Source: Lachnospiraceae bacterium UBA7179
GTDB taxonomy: Bacteria > Bacillota > Clostridia > Lachnospirales > Lachnospiraceae
Direction: 5' to 3'
Length of the DNA: 64,000 bases
Assembly (NCBI GenBank): GCA_002491195.1
Contig: DKVL01000063.1
Coordinates: forward strand, 1 to 64,000
Shown: positions 24,088-33,304 of the stretch, one piece after another
How positions within the stretch are numbered: position 1 is the stretch's first letter
Layout of the letters: every line of letters starts with the position of its first letter
Program-made: the position numbers and the translations under genes
Notes under the pieces: generated by a model
Databases searched by the model: none
What the model saw: the letters and a program-made list of their open reading frames with translations, nothing else
What the model was told of the DNA's origin: nothing

Positions 24088-25518
24088 CGCTTTGCAGTAA
24101 AGATGCCCTTGAAACTCCTGAAACAGACTTTCCTCTTTTTTGGTCATGAAAATGGTCAGATCTTCTCCGCGGAAAGACAGCTGGAACTGAACACATCCGA
24201 CATAGGCGTCGATAATATGCGCTTTGATGAGCAGTGTCCCATCAAAAAGCCAGGCGCCGCTTGCGGCATACCGCAGGTTATAGATCGGAAATGTTCCTGT
24301 TTGCATTTTTCCTATGCCAAATTGGATCGCATAAGTTGTGTGTTGATAAGTAAAGGACAGCGTGCCTGTATCTTTCACGAAACGGACACTGAAACTCTGA
24401 AAATCGGAAACTTCGGTCTGCACATGAAATGTTTTGCCATTGATTTCCAAAAAATTTTGCGGTGTGGCAGCGTTTTCTAAAGGCTTGACCGCAAGGGTGG
24501 AAATCATACGATCGAGGTTGTGTGCTGCTTCCTGATGATAAGGGAGCGCAGTTTCCTGTATATAAGGAAGAATTTCTTCGTACAGCGCATCGTAAATCTG
24601 CTGGTTGCCGCCCTGTATGCTCTGGGTATCTGCAGTCGTCACGCAGATGAGGTCATAATCAGGCAGGAAGATGATGAGCTGTCCGCCCATTCCATAACAG
24701 GTAAATCCATTTCTTTCATTGCGCCAGAACTGCAGCCCGTACCCTTGCGCCTCGCTTGGAAGGGGGGCCGGTACGCAGTTTGCAGTCAGCGGTGATACCG
24801 CCAGATCTATGTAGGAGGACGATAGAAGCTGCCTGCCAAGAACCAGTCCCCTGTGTGCGATAAAATAACCGAATTTCATCAGATCTAATGGGAGTGCGAC
24901 CAGACCGCTGCCGCCCATCGATACGCCGAAAGGATCTTTGATCATATACGATTCTTCTGAAAATCCAAGGATATGCAGTTTTTCTTTCATATAATCAAGC
25001 ATACTGCGTCCAGTCAGCTTTTCCACCAAAGCGCAGAGCGTATGTGCTGCGGAAGTATCATAGTGGAACAGGGTTCCGGGCGGATGTGTGGGCTGCACAG
25101 TAAAGAAGCTTGCTACCCAGTCGGACGACATGTCAAGCTTGTAGGTGGTGGATGCGTGGCAGGAGCGCATCATCAGCAGATCTTTGATGGTCAGCTGCGC
25201 GATCCATGGGTGTATGTTGTCTTGGTCGGGCAGTTTGTCGGGGAAGTATTGGACGATAGGATCGTCCAGTGAAATTTTTCCCTCGTCGATCAGCAGTCCG
25301 ACTGCGATGGAGGTGAAGCTCTTGCTGATGGAAAACATACGGTGCAGACTGTCCGCGGTACAGGGCGCATAATATCCCTCAAAAACCAGCTTGTCATGGC
25401 GCATGAGAAGAAGGCTGTGCATGGGAATCTGCCGTCTTTGCAGCCGGTCTGTCAGGCGGATGATGCATTCGCTGGGAATGCCGGTTTCTTCCGGTGTGGC
25501 TCTTTCGAAGTTAAGCAT
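24079..25518 (-). CDS. Serine hydrolase, beta-lactamase class C-like
   Basis: A 479-residue protein of the beta-lactamase/penicillin-binding fold. The nucleophile motif SISK lies at residues 63-66. The second motif region reads HYDTSAAHTL, where class C enzymes have YxN, so the tyrosine is kept but Asn is replaced. The C-terminal 130 residues form a separate beta-rich region. No signal peptide is present, so a cytosolic esterase or peptidase is more likely than antibiotic hydrolysis. AAAGGAG precedes the ATG on the minus strand. Confidence 0.88.
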   Translation of the reverse strand: MLNFERATPEETGIPSECIIRLTDRLQRRQIPMHSLLLMRHDKLVFEGYYAPCTADSLHRMFSISKSFTSIAVGLLIDEGKISLDDPIVQYFPDKLPDQDNIHPWIAQLTIKDLLMMRSCHASTTYKLDMSSDWVASFFTVQPTHPPGTLFHYDTSAAHTLCALVEKLTGRSMLDYMKEKLHILGFSEESYMIKDPFGVSMGGSGLVALPLDLMKFGYFIAHRGLVLGRQLLSSSYIDLAVSPLTANCVPAPLPSEAQGYGLQFWRNERNGFTCYGMGGQLIIFLPDYDLICVTTADTQSIQGGNQQIYDALYEEILPYIQETALPYHQEAAHNLDRMISTLAVKPLENAATPQNFLEINGKTFHVQTEVSDFQSFSVRFVKDTGTLSFTYQHTTYAIQFGIGKMQTGTFPIYNLRYAASGAWLFDGTLLIKAHIIDAYVGCVQFQLSFRGEDLTIFMTKKEESLFQEFQGHLYCKALQ

Positions 25519-25618
25519 AGGGTTGTCTCCTTTCTGATTGAATCATTGTGTAGTTCTATGATAACATATTATAGCATAGTTCAGGAGATATTTCTGCTCT
25601 TGATCTTTTCAAGATGAT

Positions 25619-25649
25619 ACTTTACATGTAAAGTGCAAAAAGCTACAAT
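25619..25649 (+). promoter_or_regulatory. Promoter with 16-base perfect palindrome over -35
   Basis: ACTTTACATGTAAAGT (25619-25634) is a perfect palindrome. It contains the -35 TTTACA (25621-25626), with TACAAT (25644-25649) 17 bases on. This is a classic operator position for a small dimeric repressor or activator (TetR, MarR or MerR type). It probably drives the gene at 25744. Confidence 0.68.
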
Positions 25650-25698
25650 GATTATATAGTATGGGATGTTCGCTGTTATAACAATAGGAAGGGATACT

Positions 25699-25725
25699 AT
25701 GAAGAGGCAGCAGGATGTCGCGTGA
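25699..25725 (+). CDS. Possible 8-residue leader peptide
   Basis: ATG 25699 follows AGGAAGGG at good spacing and encodes MKRQQDVA before a stop. The ribosome site GGAGG and GTG start of the next gene lie just after it, so re-initiation could couple the two. Only the ribosome site and position support it. Confidence 0.3.
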   Translation: MKRQQDVA

Positions 25726-25743
25726 GGAAAATGGAGGATTCGG

Positions 25744-26286
25744 GTGGAGATTTGCTATTATTATCAAATACTGGACATAGGTGTCGTGTACGAAAAAGGC
25801 AGAGCAGGAGGGAGACTATGGAAGCCAGGCGAGCGGAAACGTCTCCGGGAAGAGCTGTCCTTTTGGAGAGAACTCCTGGAGCTTGTGGCAATGGAGGAAA
25901 AGGGGATAGACTGCGCAGAGCGGTTATTTGACAGCATAAACACTTTATGTGGTCAGTACAAACTGTCAAACTATGAAAGGATCATAAAGCTGCAAAAAGA
26001 GATCACAGGGGATCAGTGCTTCTTTGAGATCAACAAAGAGGAAGAGGGGAAAATAAATCGTCTTATGCTAAGGCTGCTGAGTGATGCGGAGAAGTGTCTT
26101 GCGGATTTTAAGGGAAAGGAAAGGGCATACAGACTTCTGGCAATTCTTCACAATTTTCCCAGAGTAATGCATGGAAGCAATCTGTTAAACAGAAATTGCC
26201 ATCCAATATCCTTTCAAAACGCATGGACTTACGCCCAGGGGTATATGAATGATAAGATGAAGGAAGAGTACAGTATATATTTGTAA
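25744..26286 (+). CDS. Conserved-looking protein of unknown function
   Basis: A 180-residue soluble, mostly helical protein starting at GTG 25744, with GGAGG 6 bases upstream. I recognise no domain. It has a GGRLWKPGERKRLREELSFW segment near residue 25 and no cysteine motif or membrane helix. It lies 44 bases before the next unknown gene and behind the palindrome-controlled promoter at 25619, so the two probably form a regulated pair. No function is proposed. Confidence 0.72.
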   Translation: MEICYYYQILDIGVVYEKGRAGGRLWKPGERKRLREELSFWRELLELVAMEEKGIDCAERLFDSINTLCGQYKLSNYERIIKLQKEITGDQCFFEINKEEEGKINRLMLRLLSDAEKCLADFKGKERAYRLLAILHNFPRVMHGSNLLNRNCHPISFQNAWTYAQGYMNDKMKEEYSIYL

Positions 26287-26329
26287 TGAAATTTTTAAGA
26301 ATATAGAAAAAGGTAAGGAGAAGAACACA

Positions 26330-26845
26330 ATGATGAAACCAAGGCATCTTGAAACGATTTTTGTTCCAACGGATGAAAAAGGAATGGATGGGGAGATCGT
26401 CTGTGAGTGCGGGTGCAGGGCGTTTCAGATCCGGTATTTCGGCGAGTTATATGATAAAAACAAAATAGCAATCAAAAAATACAGGAACAAATTCGGGCAG
26501 GCGGTAAGAGCGGTTTGTGCGGATTGTGGAACAGATTATTTATTGTATGATTTTGCGCAGCATGGTTATGATGGGCTGTTTGGCGGAGATGGAATTGCTG
26601 TTCCAGGTCAGATGCTTGACGATTTCACAACAGAAGCGGATAATCTGTTTGCGGTCAAAATGCTTCTCGAATACGATGAGGAAGAGCAATTCCTTGAGGA
26701 AGTTGTGAATGTTGACTTTATACAACAGGAATTTCATTTTACAATGGCTGACCGGGCAAGTATCTGGAGCTGGATCGTCATAGAACTGAAAGGGCTTCAA
26801 TCGGGAACAGTTTACAAGGACTTTGTGAATGAAGAGCTGGCATAA
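26330..26845 (+). CDS. Small putative zinc-ribbon protein, unknown
   Basis: A 171-residue soluble protein with CECGC near residue 25 and CADCG near residue 65, a likely four-cysteine zinc site. The rest is acidic, with no membrane segment. It starts at ATG 26330 or 26333 after AAGGAG. It follows the gene at 25744 in the same direction and precedes the strong promoter at 26867. I cannot name a family; it could be a nucleic-acid- or protein-binding adaptor. Confidence 0.75.
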   Translation: MMKPRHLETIFVPTDEKGMDGEIVCECGCRAFQIRYFGELYDKNKIAIKKYRNKFGQAVRAVCADCGTDYLLYDFAQHGYDGLFGGDGIAVPGQMLDDFTTEADNLFAVKMLLEYDEEEQFLEEVVNVDFIQQEFHFTMADRASIWSWIVIELKGLQSGTVYKDFVNEELA

Positions 26846-26866
26846 ACATTGGGCATGAAATAATAA

Positions 26867-26895
26867 TTGATATATAGGTTGGCATGCACTATAAT
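26867..26895 (+). promoter_or_regulatory. Promoter of YesM/YesN operon
   Basis: TTGATA (26867-26872) and TATAAT (26890-26895) are 17 bases apart, about 60 bases before the kinase start. Confidence 0.8.
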
Positions 26896-26957
26896 GAAAA
26901 GAAAAAGCGAAAGATAACTTGACAGACAGATTATCCTATAAACCAGGAGGTAGACTT

Positions 26958-28781
26958 TTGTTACACAAAACGCAGAAAACGGACATAGATCATCACAGAC
27001 AGAAATTCATGCATAAAATTTATCAGCATATGAATAACATCGCACTCAGCAGGAAATTGACCATTCTGTATGTTTTTTGCGTATTACTGCCTTTGGTGGT
27101 TACAGACAGTATTGTGCTGTATATTGTTATGAATGATCAGTATACAAAGCAACAGCACGCCATGGAAAATGAAGCGAATGCTATACAATATAGTCTGACA
27201 AATAGTATCGATTATGCGGCGGCTACAGCAAAACAAATCTATATGAATGAGTATATTGAGCGGTATCTAAACCGCGAGTATGCGAGTGCACTTGCGTATG
27301 TTGAAGCCTATCAGGAGTTTGTGAAAACGACGCTGTTTAAGGGCGGCGCGGGCATGGATAATACAATCATCACGATGTATGCGGACAATCCGACTATTGT
27401 AAAAGGTGGCGAATTTTCCCAGCTGTCTGTCATAGAGAATACGAACTGGTATCAGTCCTTCAAAGAGTCTGGACAGGATGAGCTGTTATATTTTTATTAT
27501 GATAATGAAAAGAGTCCTGCGGTTGAGCCAAAGAGAAAGATTATGTTTTTAAAAAAGTTAGATTTCTTTAGTGGGAAGCGGTGTGATAAATTCTTGAAAA
27601 TAGAGCTCGATTACAGCAATATGGTACGTGGACTCGTAAAACTGGGATATGAATTTCCCGTATATATCTGTCAGGGAGACAGGGTGCTGCTGGCAAATGA
27701 CGGACACAGCAGCATCAGTCAAGACTTTGAATCGTTCTGCATGGCGGATCAGGTTGGCGTGTGTAAGGAGATGAATCTGTATGGCAGTGAACTGCAAGTC
27801 TATATTCTTGAACCGGACGTGGATGTGCTCCGAAATATCTGGATGAACATGCCGCTGATCGCTCTGCTGATCCTTACAAATGCAATTCTTCCGTGGAGGC
27901 TTATGAGGGAACTCAACCGTTCACTCACAGTGCGGATCGAGCAGTTAAGCCAGGTGTTCGATAAAGTGGAGGATGAGGAGCTTAGCAGGATTAACGAAAT
28001 CAGCGGCAATGATGAGATCGGCAGACTTATGGAAAATTATAACCGAATGGCAGAGCGGACAAACGATCTGATACAGACGGTCTACAAGGATCGCATCAGG
28101 GAGCAGGAGATGGATATCGCAAGGCAGAGTGCGGAGCTTTTGGCGCTGCACAGCCAGATTAACCCGCATTTCCTGTTCAATGCGCTTGAGAGCATACGGA
28201 TGCACTGCATTCTTCGGAATGAACCAGAGATTGCGGAGATGGTGGAGAAGTTAGCCGTTATGGAGCGTCAGAATGTGGACTGGGCGACCGACACCGTGGA
28301 AATTGGCAAGGAAATGGAGTTTGTTGAGGCGTATCTGGGACTGCAGAAATATCGGTTTGGTGAAAAACTTTCGTATGAGCTTGATGTGGACAAGGAATGT
28401 GAGAATATTCGTATTCCGAAACTTACGGTGGTCACATTTGTGGAGAATGCCTGTATTCATGGGATTGAAAACAAGACGACACAGGGGTGGATCTTTGTGC
28501 GTATTTACTTTGAAAATTATTCAGATCGTAAAGAGCTCTGTATTGAGATAGAAGATACTGGTAGCGGAATGGATGAGGATGCGCAGCAGCGTCTTCTTGA
28601 TACGATGCAGAATGCAAGTATTGACCGGCTGAAGGAGAAGGGCAGGGTGGGAATGGTCAATGCCTGTCTCCGCTTGAAAATGGTGACGGAGAATCAGGCA
28701 AAATTTGTGCTGGAGAGCGAGAAGGGCGTCGGTACGATGGTGCAGATCCGGATTCCGTATGGTGCAGAAAAAGAGAAATAG
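26958..28781 (+). CDS. YesM-type sensor histidine kinase
   Basis: A 607-residue sensor. It has one membrane helix near 33-57, a ~235-residue extracellular sensing region (Cache-like by family), a second helix near 292-312, a HAMP domain, and a His_kinase core with INPHF (His about 404) followed by ATP-binding FVENACIHGIENKT. Such LytS/YesM-like kinases sense oligosaccharides, often through the solute-binding protein. I place the start at TTG 26958 because AGGAGG lies 7 bases before it; ATG 27009 is the alternative. Its partner regulator begins 26 bases after the stop, and the xylan importer follows. Confidence 0.92.
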   Translation: MLHKTQKTDIDHHRQKFMHKIYQHMNNIALSRKLTILYVFCVLLPLVVTDSIVLYIVMNDQYTKQQHAMENEANAIQYSLTNSIDYAAATAKQIYMNEYIERYLNREYASALAYVEAYQEFVKTTLFKGGAGMDNTIITMYADNPTIVKGGEFSQLSVIENTNWYQSFKESGQDELLYFYYDNEKSPAVEPKRKIMFLKKLDFFSGKRCDKFLKIELDYSNMVRGLVKLGYEFPVYICQGDRVLLANDGHSSISQDFESFCMADQVGVCKEMNLYGSELQVYILEPDVDVLRNIWMNMPLIALLILTNAILPWRLMRELNRSLTVRIEQLSQVFDKVEDEELSRINEISGNDEIGRLMENYNRMAERTNDLIQTVYKDRIREQEMDIARQSAELLALHSQINPHFLFNALESIRMHCILRNEPEIAEMVEKLAVMERQNVDWATDTVEIGKEMEFVEAYLGLQKYRFGEKLSYELDVDKECENIRIPKLTVVTFVENACIHGIENKTTQGWIFVRIYFENYSDRKELCIEIEDTGSGMDEDAQQRLLDTMQNASIDRLKEKGRVGMVNACLRLKMVTENQAKFVLESEKGVGTMVQIRIPYGAEKEK

Positions 28782-28807
28782 ACCGCGCAGGAAAGGTTTG
28801 GTGAGGT

Positions 28808-30406
28808 ATGTTAAAAGTATTGCTTGTCGATGATGAACCGTTTATCGTGCAGGGACTGTCCCTGCTTATTGACTGGGAGAAGGAAGGCTGTGAGATTGCC
28901 GCAACAGCGCAAAACGGCAAGGAGGCGCTGGCGTATCTGAAGGAGAATCCGGTAGACCTGATCATCGCGGACATCAAAATGCCGGAGATGACGGGACTGG
29001 AGCTGCTTGAGACGATACGCAGGGAGCAGATTTCGGATGCTTATTTTGTCATACTCAGCGGTTACAGTGATTTCGCCTACGCACAGCAGGCGATACGCTA
29101 CTCCTGCATGGATTATGTGCTAAAGCCGGTCGAAAAAGAGGTTCTGACGGAGATCATCAGAAAGGCAGCCAATATGTCTGCGACGGAGATTCAGCTGCAG
29201 GAAGATAAGAAGCAAATGGAGAGAGCCTACCTGGCAAGAAATGTGATCTCCCTGCTGCTTGGCAAATATGATGACATCAATCTCGAATATGTCTTTAACC
29301 ATATGCGGTTGTCCGGCGGTGTGCGCTACATTGACATTCAGCTGGTGGGCGCCTTGGAGCTTGAGGACGTTGAGGACATGGAGATGCGCTCGCTTCAGAG
29401 AAAGCTGTACCAGAGCTGCAGGGAATTTCTGAAGGAGGACGAGACACACTGCATTCTCGATGTCTCTTCCGAGGAGAATATCTATGATGTCGGCCTGATT
29501 TACTGTGATTATATGGCGGCAAAGAACGATTGTACCGAAAAAGAGTATCTGGAAAAGCTGCTGAATTATCTGAAGGTGGCTTTGAAGCAGGATCTTGTGA
29601 TGCTGGTGGGGAAAAAGGTAGCGGACATCGCGGCGGTCTCAAAGTCGTACGGGACCGCGTGTATGCTCAACTCCCTCCAGGCCTTTCACGACCGGAAAAA
29701 TATTTATTACTATGAGGAGGAGATCCAGGTAAACAGCGGTATTCTCCTGTGCAAGACCGAGCTTGACAACCTCATATCCGCGATTGAGCAGAACGACAAA
29801 GTGCGCATTCACGAGGCGGTGGACAGGCTGTTTGACGAGCTGCGCAGAGTAGGCGCGATGGGGGAAACCATCAATCTGAACATCAATTATCTGCTGTTTC
29901 AGCTGATCCATGTCGCCACGGAGCAGGATGACTGCGTCAATCAGGAAGAAATCCTTCACCTGATTAGCGAGAGCACATTTGAGGATGGGCTGATGCGGGG
30001 AAGTAAGGTGCATCTGGCAAGATTTGCCTGCGAGTACGCGGAGTACCTGGCGCAGCTTCGCAAAAATGTGTCGCGGGGAGTTCTGGCCCTGATCGAGCAG
30101 GAAGTCAGGGAGCATTATGCGGAGAACCTGACTTTGAGGGATCTGGGACAGAAATACTATATCAATAATGCCTATCTCGGACAGGTATTCCGCAAGAAAT
30201 ACAATCAGTCTTTCAAGGATTATCTCAATCATTACCGTATCGAACAGGCGGCGCAGCTGCTTGTCCGGACAGACGATAAAATTTATAAGATCGCGGAGGA
30301 TGTTGGCTACAGGAATACGGATTATTTTATTAACAAGTTTATCGCGGCAAAGGGATGTACGCCTTCGAAATTCAGAAAACAGTCCCTGGATACCAAAAAA
30401 GTATAG
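28808..30406 (+). CDS. YesN-type response regulator, AraC HTH
   Basis: A 532-residue regulator. The receiver domain at 1-120 carries DDE at 8-10, phospho-Asp about 55 in IIADIKMPE and Lys in VLKPVEKE. A ~280-residue linker follows. The C-terminal AraC double HTH begins LRDLGQKYYINNAYLGQVF and ends GCTPSKFRKQ. With the YesM kinase it is expected to switch on the adjacent SBP-permease genes and enzymes when xylo-oligosaccharides are present. It ends in a terminator hairpin that includes the stop codon, so the transporter genes need their own promoter. Confidence 0.94.
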   Translation: MLKVLLVDDEPFIVQGLSLLIDWEKEGCEIAATAQNGKEALAYLKENPVDLIIADIKMPEMTGLELLETIRREQISDAYFVILSGYSDFAYAQQAIRYSCMDYVLKPVEKEVLTEIIRKAANMSATEIQLQEDKKQMERAYLARNVISLLLGKYDDINLEYVFNHMRLSGGVRYIDIQLVGALELEDVEDMEMRSLQRKLYQSCREFLKEDETHCILDVSSEENIYDVGLIYCDYMAAKNDCTEKEYLEKLLNYLKVALKQDLVMLVGKKVADIAAVSKSYGTACMLNSLQAFHDRKNIYYYEEEIQVNSGILLCKTELDNLISAIEQNDKVRIHEAVDRLFDELRRVGAMGETINLNINYLLFQLIHVATEQDDCVNQEEILHLISESTFEDGLMRGSKVHLARFACEYAEYLAQLRKNVSRGVLALIEQEVREHYAENLTLRDLGQKYYINNAYLGQVFRKKYNQSFKDYLNHYRIEQAAQLLVRTDDKIYKIAEDVGYRNTDYFINKFIAAKGCTPSKFRKQSLDTKKV

Positions 30407-30430
30407 ACTAAAAATCTATACTTTTTTATG
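30395..30430 (+). terminator. Terminator after yesN-like gene
   Basis: AAAAAAGTATAGA (30395-30407) pairs perfectly with TCTATACTTTTTT (30415-30427); the gene's stop codon lies in the left arm. Confidence 0.85.
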
Positions 30431-30557
30431 TTTTTATATATTCTTTATTGGTTTTTTTTAATTCAAATCTAAAGTAGACTTAAATTACCAGAACAAGGGA
30501 AGAAAGATTCGGCAGATTTGTACGGATCACAAGTTTTGACAGGAATGGAGGATTTAT

Positions 30558-32294
30558 ATGAAAACAAAAAAAGTGTTATCAGTCTTAATGGCAGCAGCAG
30601 TAATGTCCGCCATGTTCACCGGATGCGGTGGAGGGGACTCAGGCACAGCGTCAAAGGACACAACTTCGACAGGCACAAATGCATCGGGTTCGGGAGATAG
30701 TGCAGACAGCAATGCATCGGGTTCGGGAGAGATTAAGGAATTTACTGCATTTTTTGCAGTTCCGGGTTCGGAGATCAATGATGACAATGAGATTCAACAA
30801 ATCATTGCGGAGAAAACCGGAGTGAAAGTCAAAGAGACATGGCTGACAGGGCAGACGGCGCAGGAGGCGGTCGGCACATTGATTGCAGGAGGGGAATATC
30901 CTGATTTTATCGATGGCGGCGACGGTATGGCACAGCTCTATGATGCGGGAGCACTGGTGGCTCTCGATGACTATATTGACAAGTATCCCAATATTAAGGA
31001 ATTTCTGACTGAGGAAGAGTGGGACAAACTGCGGCAGGATGACGGGCATATCTATTGGATCCAGCAGTTTGGCAATATCTATGGAGAAGAGAAGGCAACG
31101 ACACACAATGACGAGGCATTCTGGATTCAGACGAGAGTGCTGGAGTGGGCGGGATATCCCGAAGTACATACCATGGATCAGTATTTTGACCTGATTGAGA
31201 AGTACAATGAGGCGAATCCAACGATGGAGGATGGTACTGCGAATATTCAGTACACAATTCTATGTGATGACTGGCGCTATTTCTGTCTGGAGAATGCACC
31301 GCAGTTCCTCGACGGATATCCAAATGACGGAAGCTGTATCGTGGATCCTAACACACTCACCATTATTGATTACAATACGACACCGACAGCGAAGAGGTAT
31401 TTTCAGAAATTAAACGAAGAATTCCAAAAGGGTGTTGTTGATCCGGAATCCTTCACACAGACATACGATGAGTATATTGCGAAGCTTTCCACGGGGCGTG
31501 TGCTGGGTATGATCGACCAGTGGTGGGATTTTGCATATACGGTAAACGATTCCCTCAAACAGCAGGGACTCGATGTCAAAGGCTGCAACTATGTTCCGCT
31601 TCCGATAACGATTGAGGAAGGGATCAAGAACCAGTGGCATAATTCTGGCGGAACACTTAATGTAGCAAGCGGAATAGCTGTCACTACAAGCTGCAAGGAT
31701 GTTGAAGGGGCACTGCAGTTTATCAATGATCTTCTGGATCAGGAAATCCTTGATCTTCGTAACTGGGGTGTTAAAGGTGTGGATTATGAGGTCGATGAGA
31801 ACGGCGAATATTACCGCACCGAGGATATGAGAATGCAGGGATCCGATACAGCGTATAAGGCTTCCCACCTGTGCTCTTATTCCTACTTCCCGCAGTACAC
31901 TGGAACCAGCAGGGATGGTATCAATGCGATGAAACCGGAAAACCAGCCCAAGGAGTTTTATGACAGCCTGAGCGAGAATGTGCAGAAGTGTTTTACCGCA
32001 TATGGCGCGGAGACTTATGTGGATATGCTGGGAACAAGCGAGGCGCCAGGTCCCTGGTATCCGATGTACTCTCATTCCAACAACATGACAACTGCCACAG
32101 AAGGCGGAATGGCATGGACAAAGATGGGGGAGATCAAACATGAGTATCTGCCCAAGGTAGTGATGGCGAGCGACTTTGAGAGTGCGTGGGAAGAATACAT
32201 GGAGGTATATGAGGGATGCAATCCGCAGGCATTTATCGATGAGATGCAGGCGGAGCTTGACCGCAGAATGGCGGAAGCAGCAAAGTACAATTAA
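30558..32294 (+). CDS. Sugar-binding lipoprotein, LplA/YtcQ family
   Basis: A 578-residue extracellular solute-binding protein. A lipoprotein signal ends MFTGC with Cys 23, then a Gly/Ser/Asp/Thr-rich linker. The mature part resembles LplA/YtcQ proteins that deliver oligosaccharides to LplB/LplC permeases. GGAGG precedes ATG 30558. The neighbouring xylanolytic genes suggest xylo-oligosaccharides as ligand. It is followed by a GC-rich hairpin and the two permeases, and has a close paralogue at 34378. A short repeat of GCATCGGGTTCGGGAGA is duplicated inside the linker. Confidence 0.94.
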   Translation: MKTKKVLSVLMAAAVMSAMFTGCGGGDSGTASKDTTSTGTNASGSGDSADSNASGSGEIKEFTAFFAVPGSEINDDNEIQQIIAEKTGVKVKETWLTGQTAQEAVGTLIAGGEYPDFIDGGDGMAQLYDAGALVALDDYIDKYPNIKEFLTEEEWDKLRQDDGHIYWIQQFGNIYGEEKATTHNDEAFWIQTRVLEWAGYPEVHTMDQYFDLIEKYNEANPTMEDGTANIQYTILCDDWRYFCLENAPQFLDGYPNDGSCIVDPNTLTIIDYNTTPTAKRYFQKLNEEFQKGVVDPESFTQTYDEYIAKLSTGRVLGMIDQWWDFAYTVNDSLKQQGLDVKGCNYVPLPITIEEGIKNQWHNSGGTLNVASGIAVTTSCKDVEGALQFINDLLDQEILDLRNWGVKGVDYEVDENGEYYRTEDMRMQGSDTAYKASHLCSYSYFPQYTGTSRDGINAMKPENQPKEFYDSLSENVQKCFTAYGAETYVDMLGTSEAPGPWYPMYSHSNNMTTATEGGMAWTKMGEIKHEYLPKVVMASDFESAWEEYMEVYEGCNPQAFIDEMQAELDRRMAEAAKYN

Positions 32295-32314
32295 GAATTG
32301 ATAACAGATCAGAC

Positions 32315-32343
32315 AGGGCGGACTGATGAAAGCGGTCCGCCCT
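32315..32343 (+). terminator. Hairpin between binding protein and permease
   Basis: AGGGCGGAC (32315-32323) pairs perfectly with GTCCGCCCT (32335-32343), followed by a weak TTTG. Such hairpins usually protect the binding-protein mRNA and partly limit permease expression. Confidence 0.7.
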
Positions 32344-32361
32344 TTGTAAAGGAGTGAGAGT

Positions 32362-33291
32362 ATGGCTACGCAGGAAAAGAAGAGAAATATTACATGGAAA
32401 GAGATGAAAAAGCAGAAAGTGCTGATTCTGTGGTCGCTTGTCATCGTGATATACGGCGTCATCTTTTGTTATCTTCCGTTAGGCGGCTGGATCATGGCGT
32501 TCCAGGATTACAAGCCCAAGGATGGGCTGCTGCATTCTACTTTTGTGGGACTGGATAAGTTTAAACAGTTGTTTTCGGACGATACGTTTATCCGGGTTAT
32601 CAGAAATACGCTTGCCATGGGCGTGATCAATCTGGTGGCCACATTCATTACGGCGATTGTGTTTGCCATTCTGTTAAATGAAGTGAAATCAAACGGGGGG
32701 AAGAAGACGGTGCAGACGATCTCGTATCTGCCGCATTTCCTCTCGTGGATCATCGTTACAGGGATCTTGCATGACGCGCTGTCAAGTTCGGGCATTATCA
32801 ATGAGCTGCTGCTGAAATTCCATATTCTGGACCAGCCGTTAAACTTTTTTGCTCACCCGAAGTATTTCTGGCCAATCGTGGCTTTTGCGAATGTGTGGAA
32901 GGAGACCGGATGGAATGCGATCATCTATCTGTCCGCGATCACGGCGATTGATCCGTCGTTGTATGAGGCGGCGAACATGGACGGTGCGGGGCGGTGGGCG
33001 CGCATCAGGTATGTGACGCTCCCAGGCATCAAGCCGACGATTATGATCTTGCTGCTCATGAATGTGGGGAATGTCTTAAACGCAGGCTTTGAGATTCAGT
33101 ATCTTCTTGGAAACGGTCTGGTAAAGAGCGTGTCAGAGACGATCGACATCTATGTGCTCAAGTGGGGTATCAGCCAGAATGACTTCTCGATCGGTACTGC
33201 GGCAGGTATCTTTAAGAGCTTTGTGAGTATTGTCCTGATCGTGATCGCAAACCAGATCGCAAAGAAGAACGGGGAAGAGCGTTTGTTCTAG
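32362..33291 (+). CDS. ABC sugar permease, LplB type
   Basis: A 309-residue inner membrane permease with six hydrophobic helices and the EAA-type loop EAANMDGAGRWARIRYVTLPG that docks on the shared ATPase. It belongs to the LplB/YtcP-partner class, whose operons lack an ATPase gene, as here; a housekeeping MsmK-like ATPase elsewhere is expected. AAAGGAGTG precedes ATG 32362. It forms the import channel with the next gene. Confidence 0.95.
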   Translation: MATQEKKRNITWKEMKKQKVLILWSLVIVIYGVIFCYLPLGGWIMAFQDYKPKDGLLHSTFVGLDKFKQLFSDDTFIRVIRNTLAMGVINLVATFITAIVFAILLNEVKSNGGKKTVQTISYLPHFLSWIIVTGILHDALSSSGIINELLLKFHILDQPLNFFAHPKYFWPIVAFANVWKETGWNAIIYLSAITAIDPSLYEAANMDGAGRWARIRYVTLPGIKPTIMILLLMNVGNVLNAGFEIQYLLGNGLVKSVSETIDIYVLKWGISQNDFSIGTAAGIFKSFVSIVLIVIANQIAKKNGEERLF

Positions 33292-33304
33292 GAAGGAGTC
33301 ACAT

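Noticed and set aside
30679..30731. Repeated GCATCGGGTTCGGGAGA units
   Set aside because: They lie in the Gly/Ser linker of the lipoprotein and are a coding micro-duplication, not a CRISPR or regulatory repeat.
31410..32462. A 350-codon minus-strand open frame
   Set aside because: It overlaps the intact LplA-like gene and the permease start; it is a composition-driven shadow.
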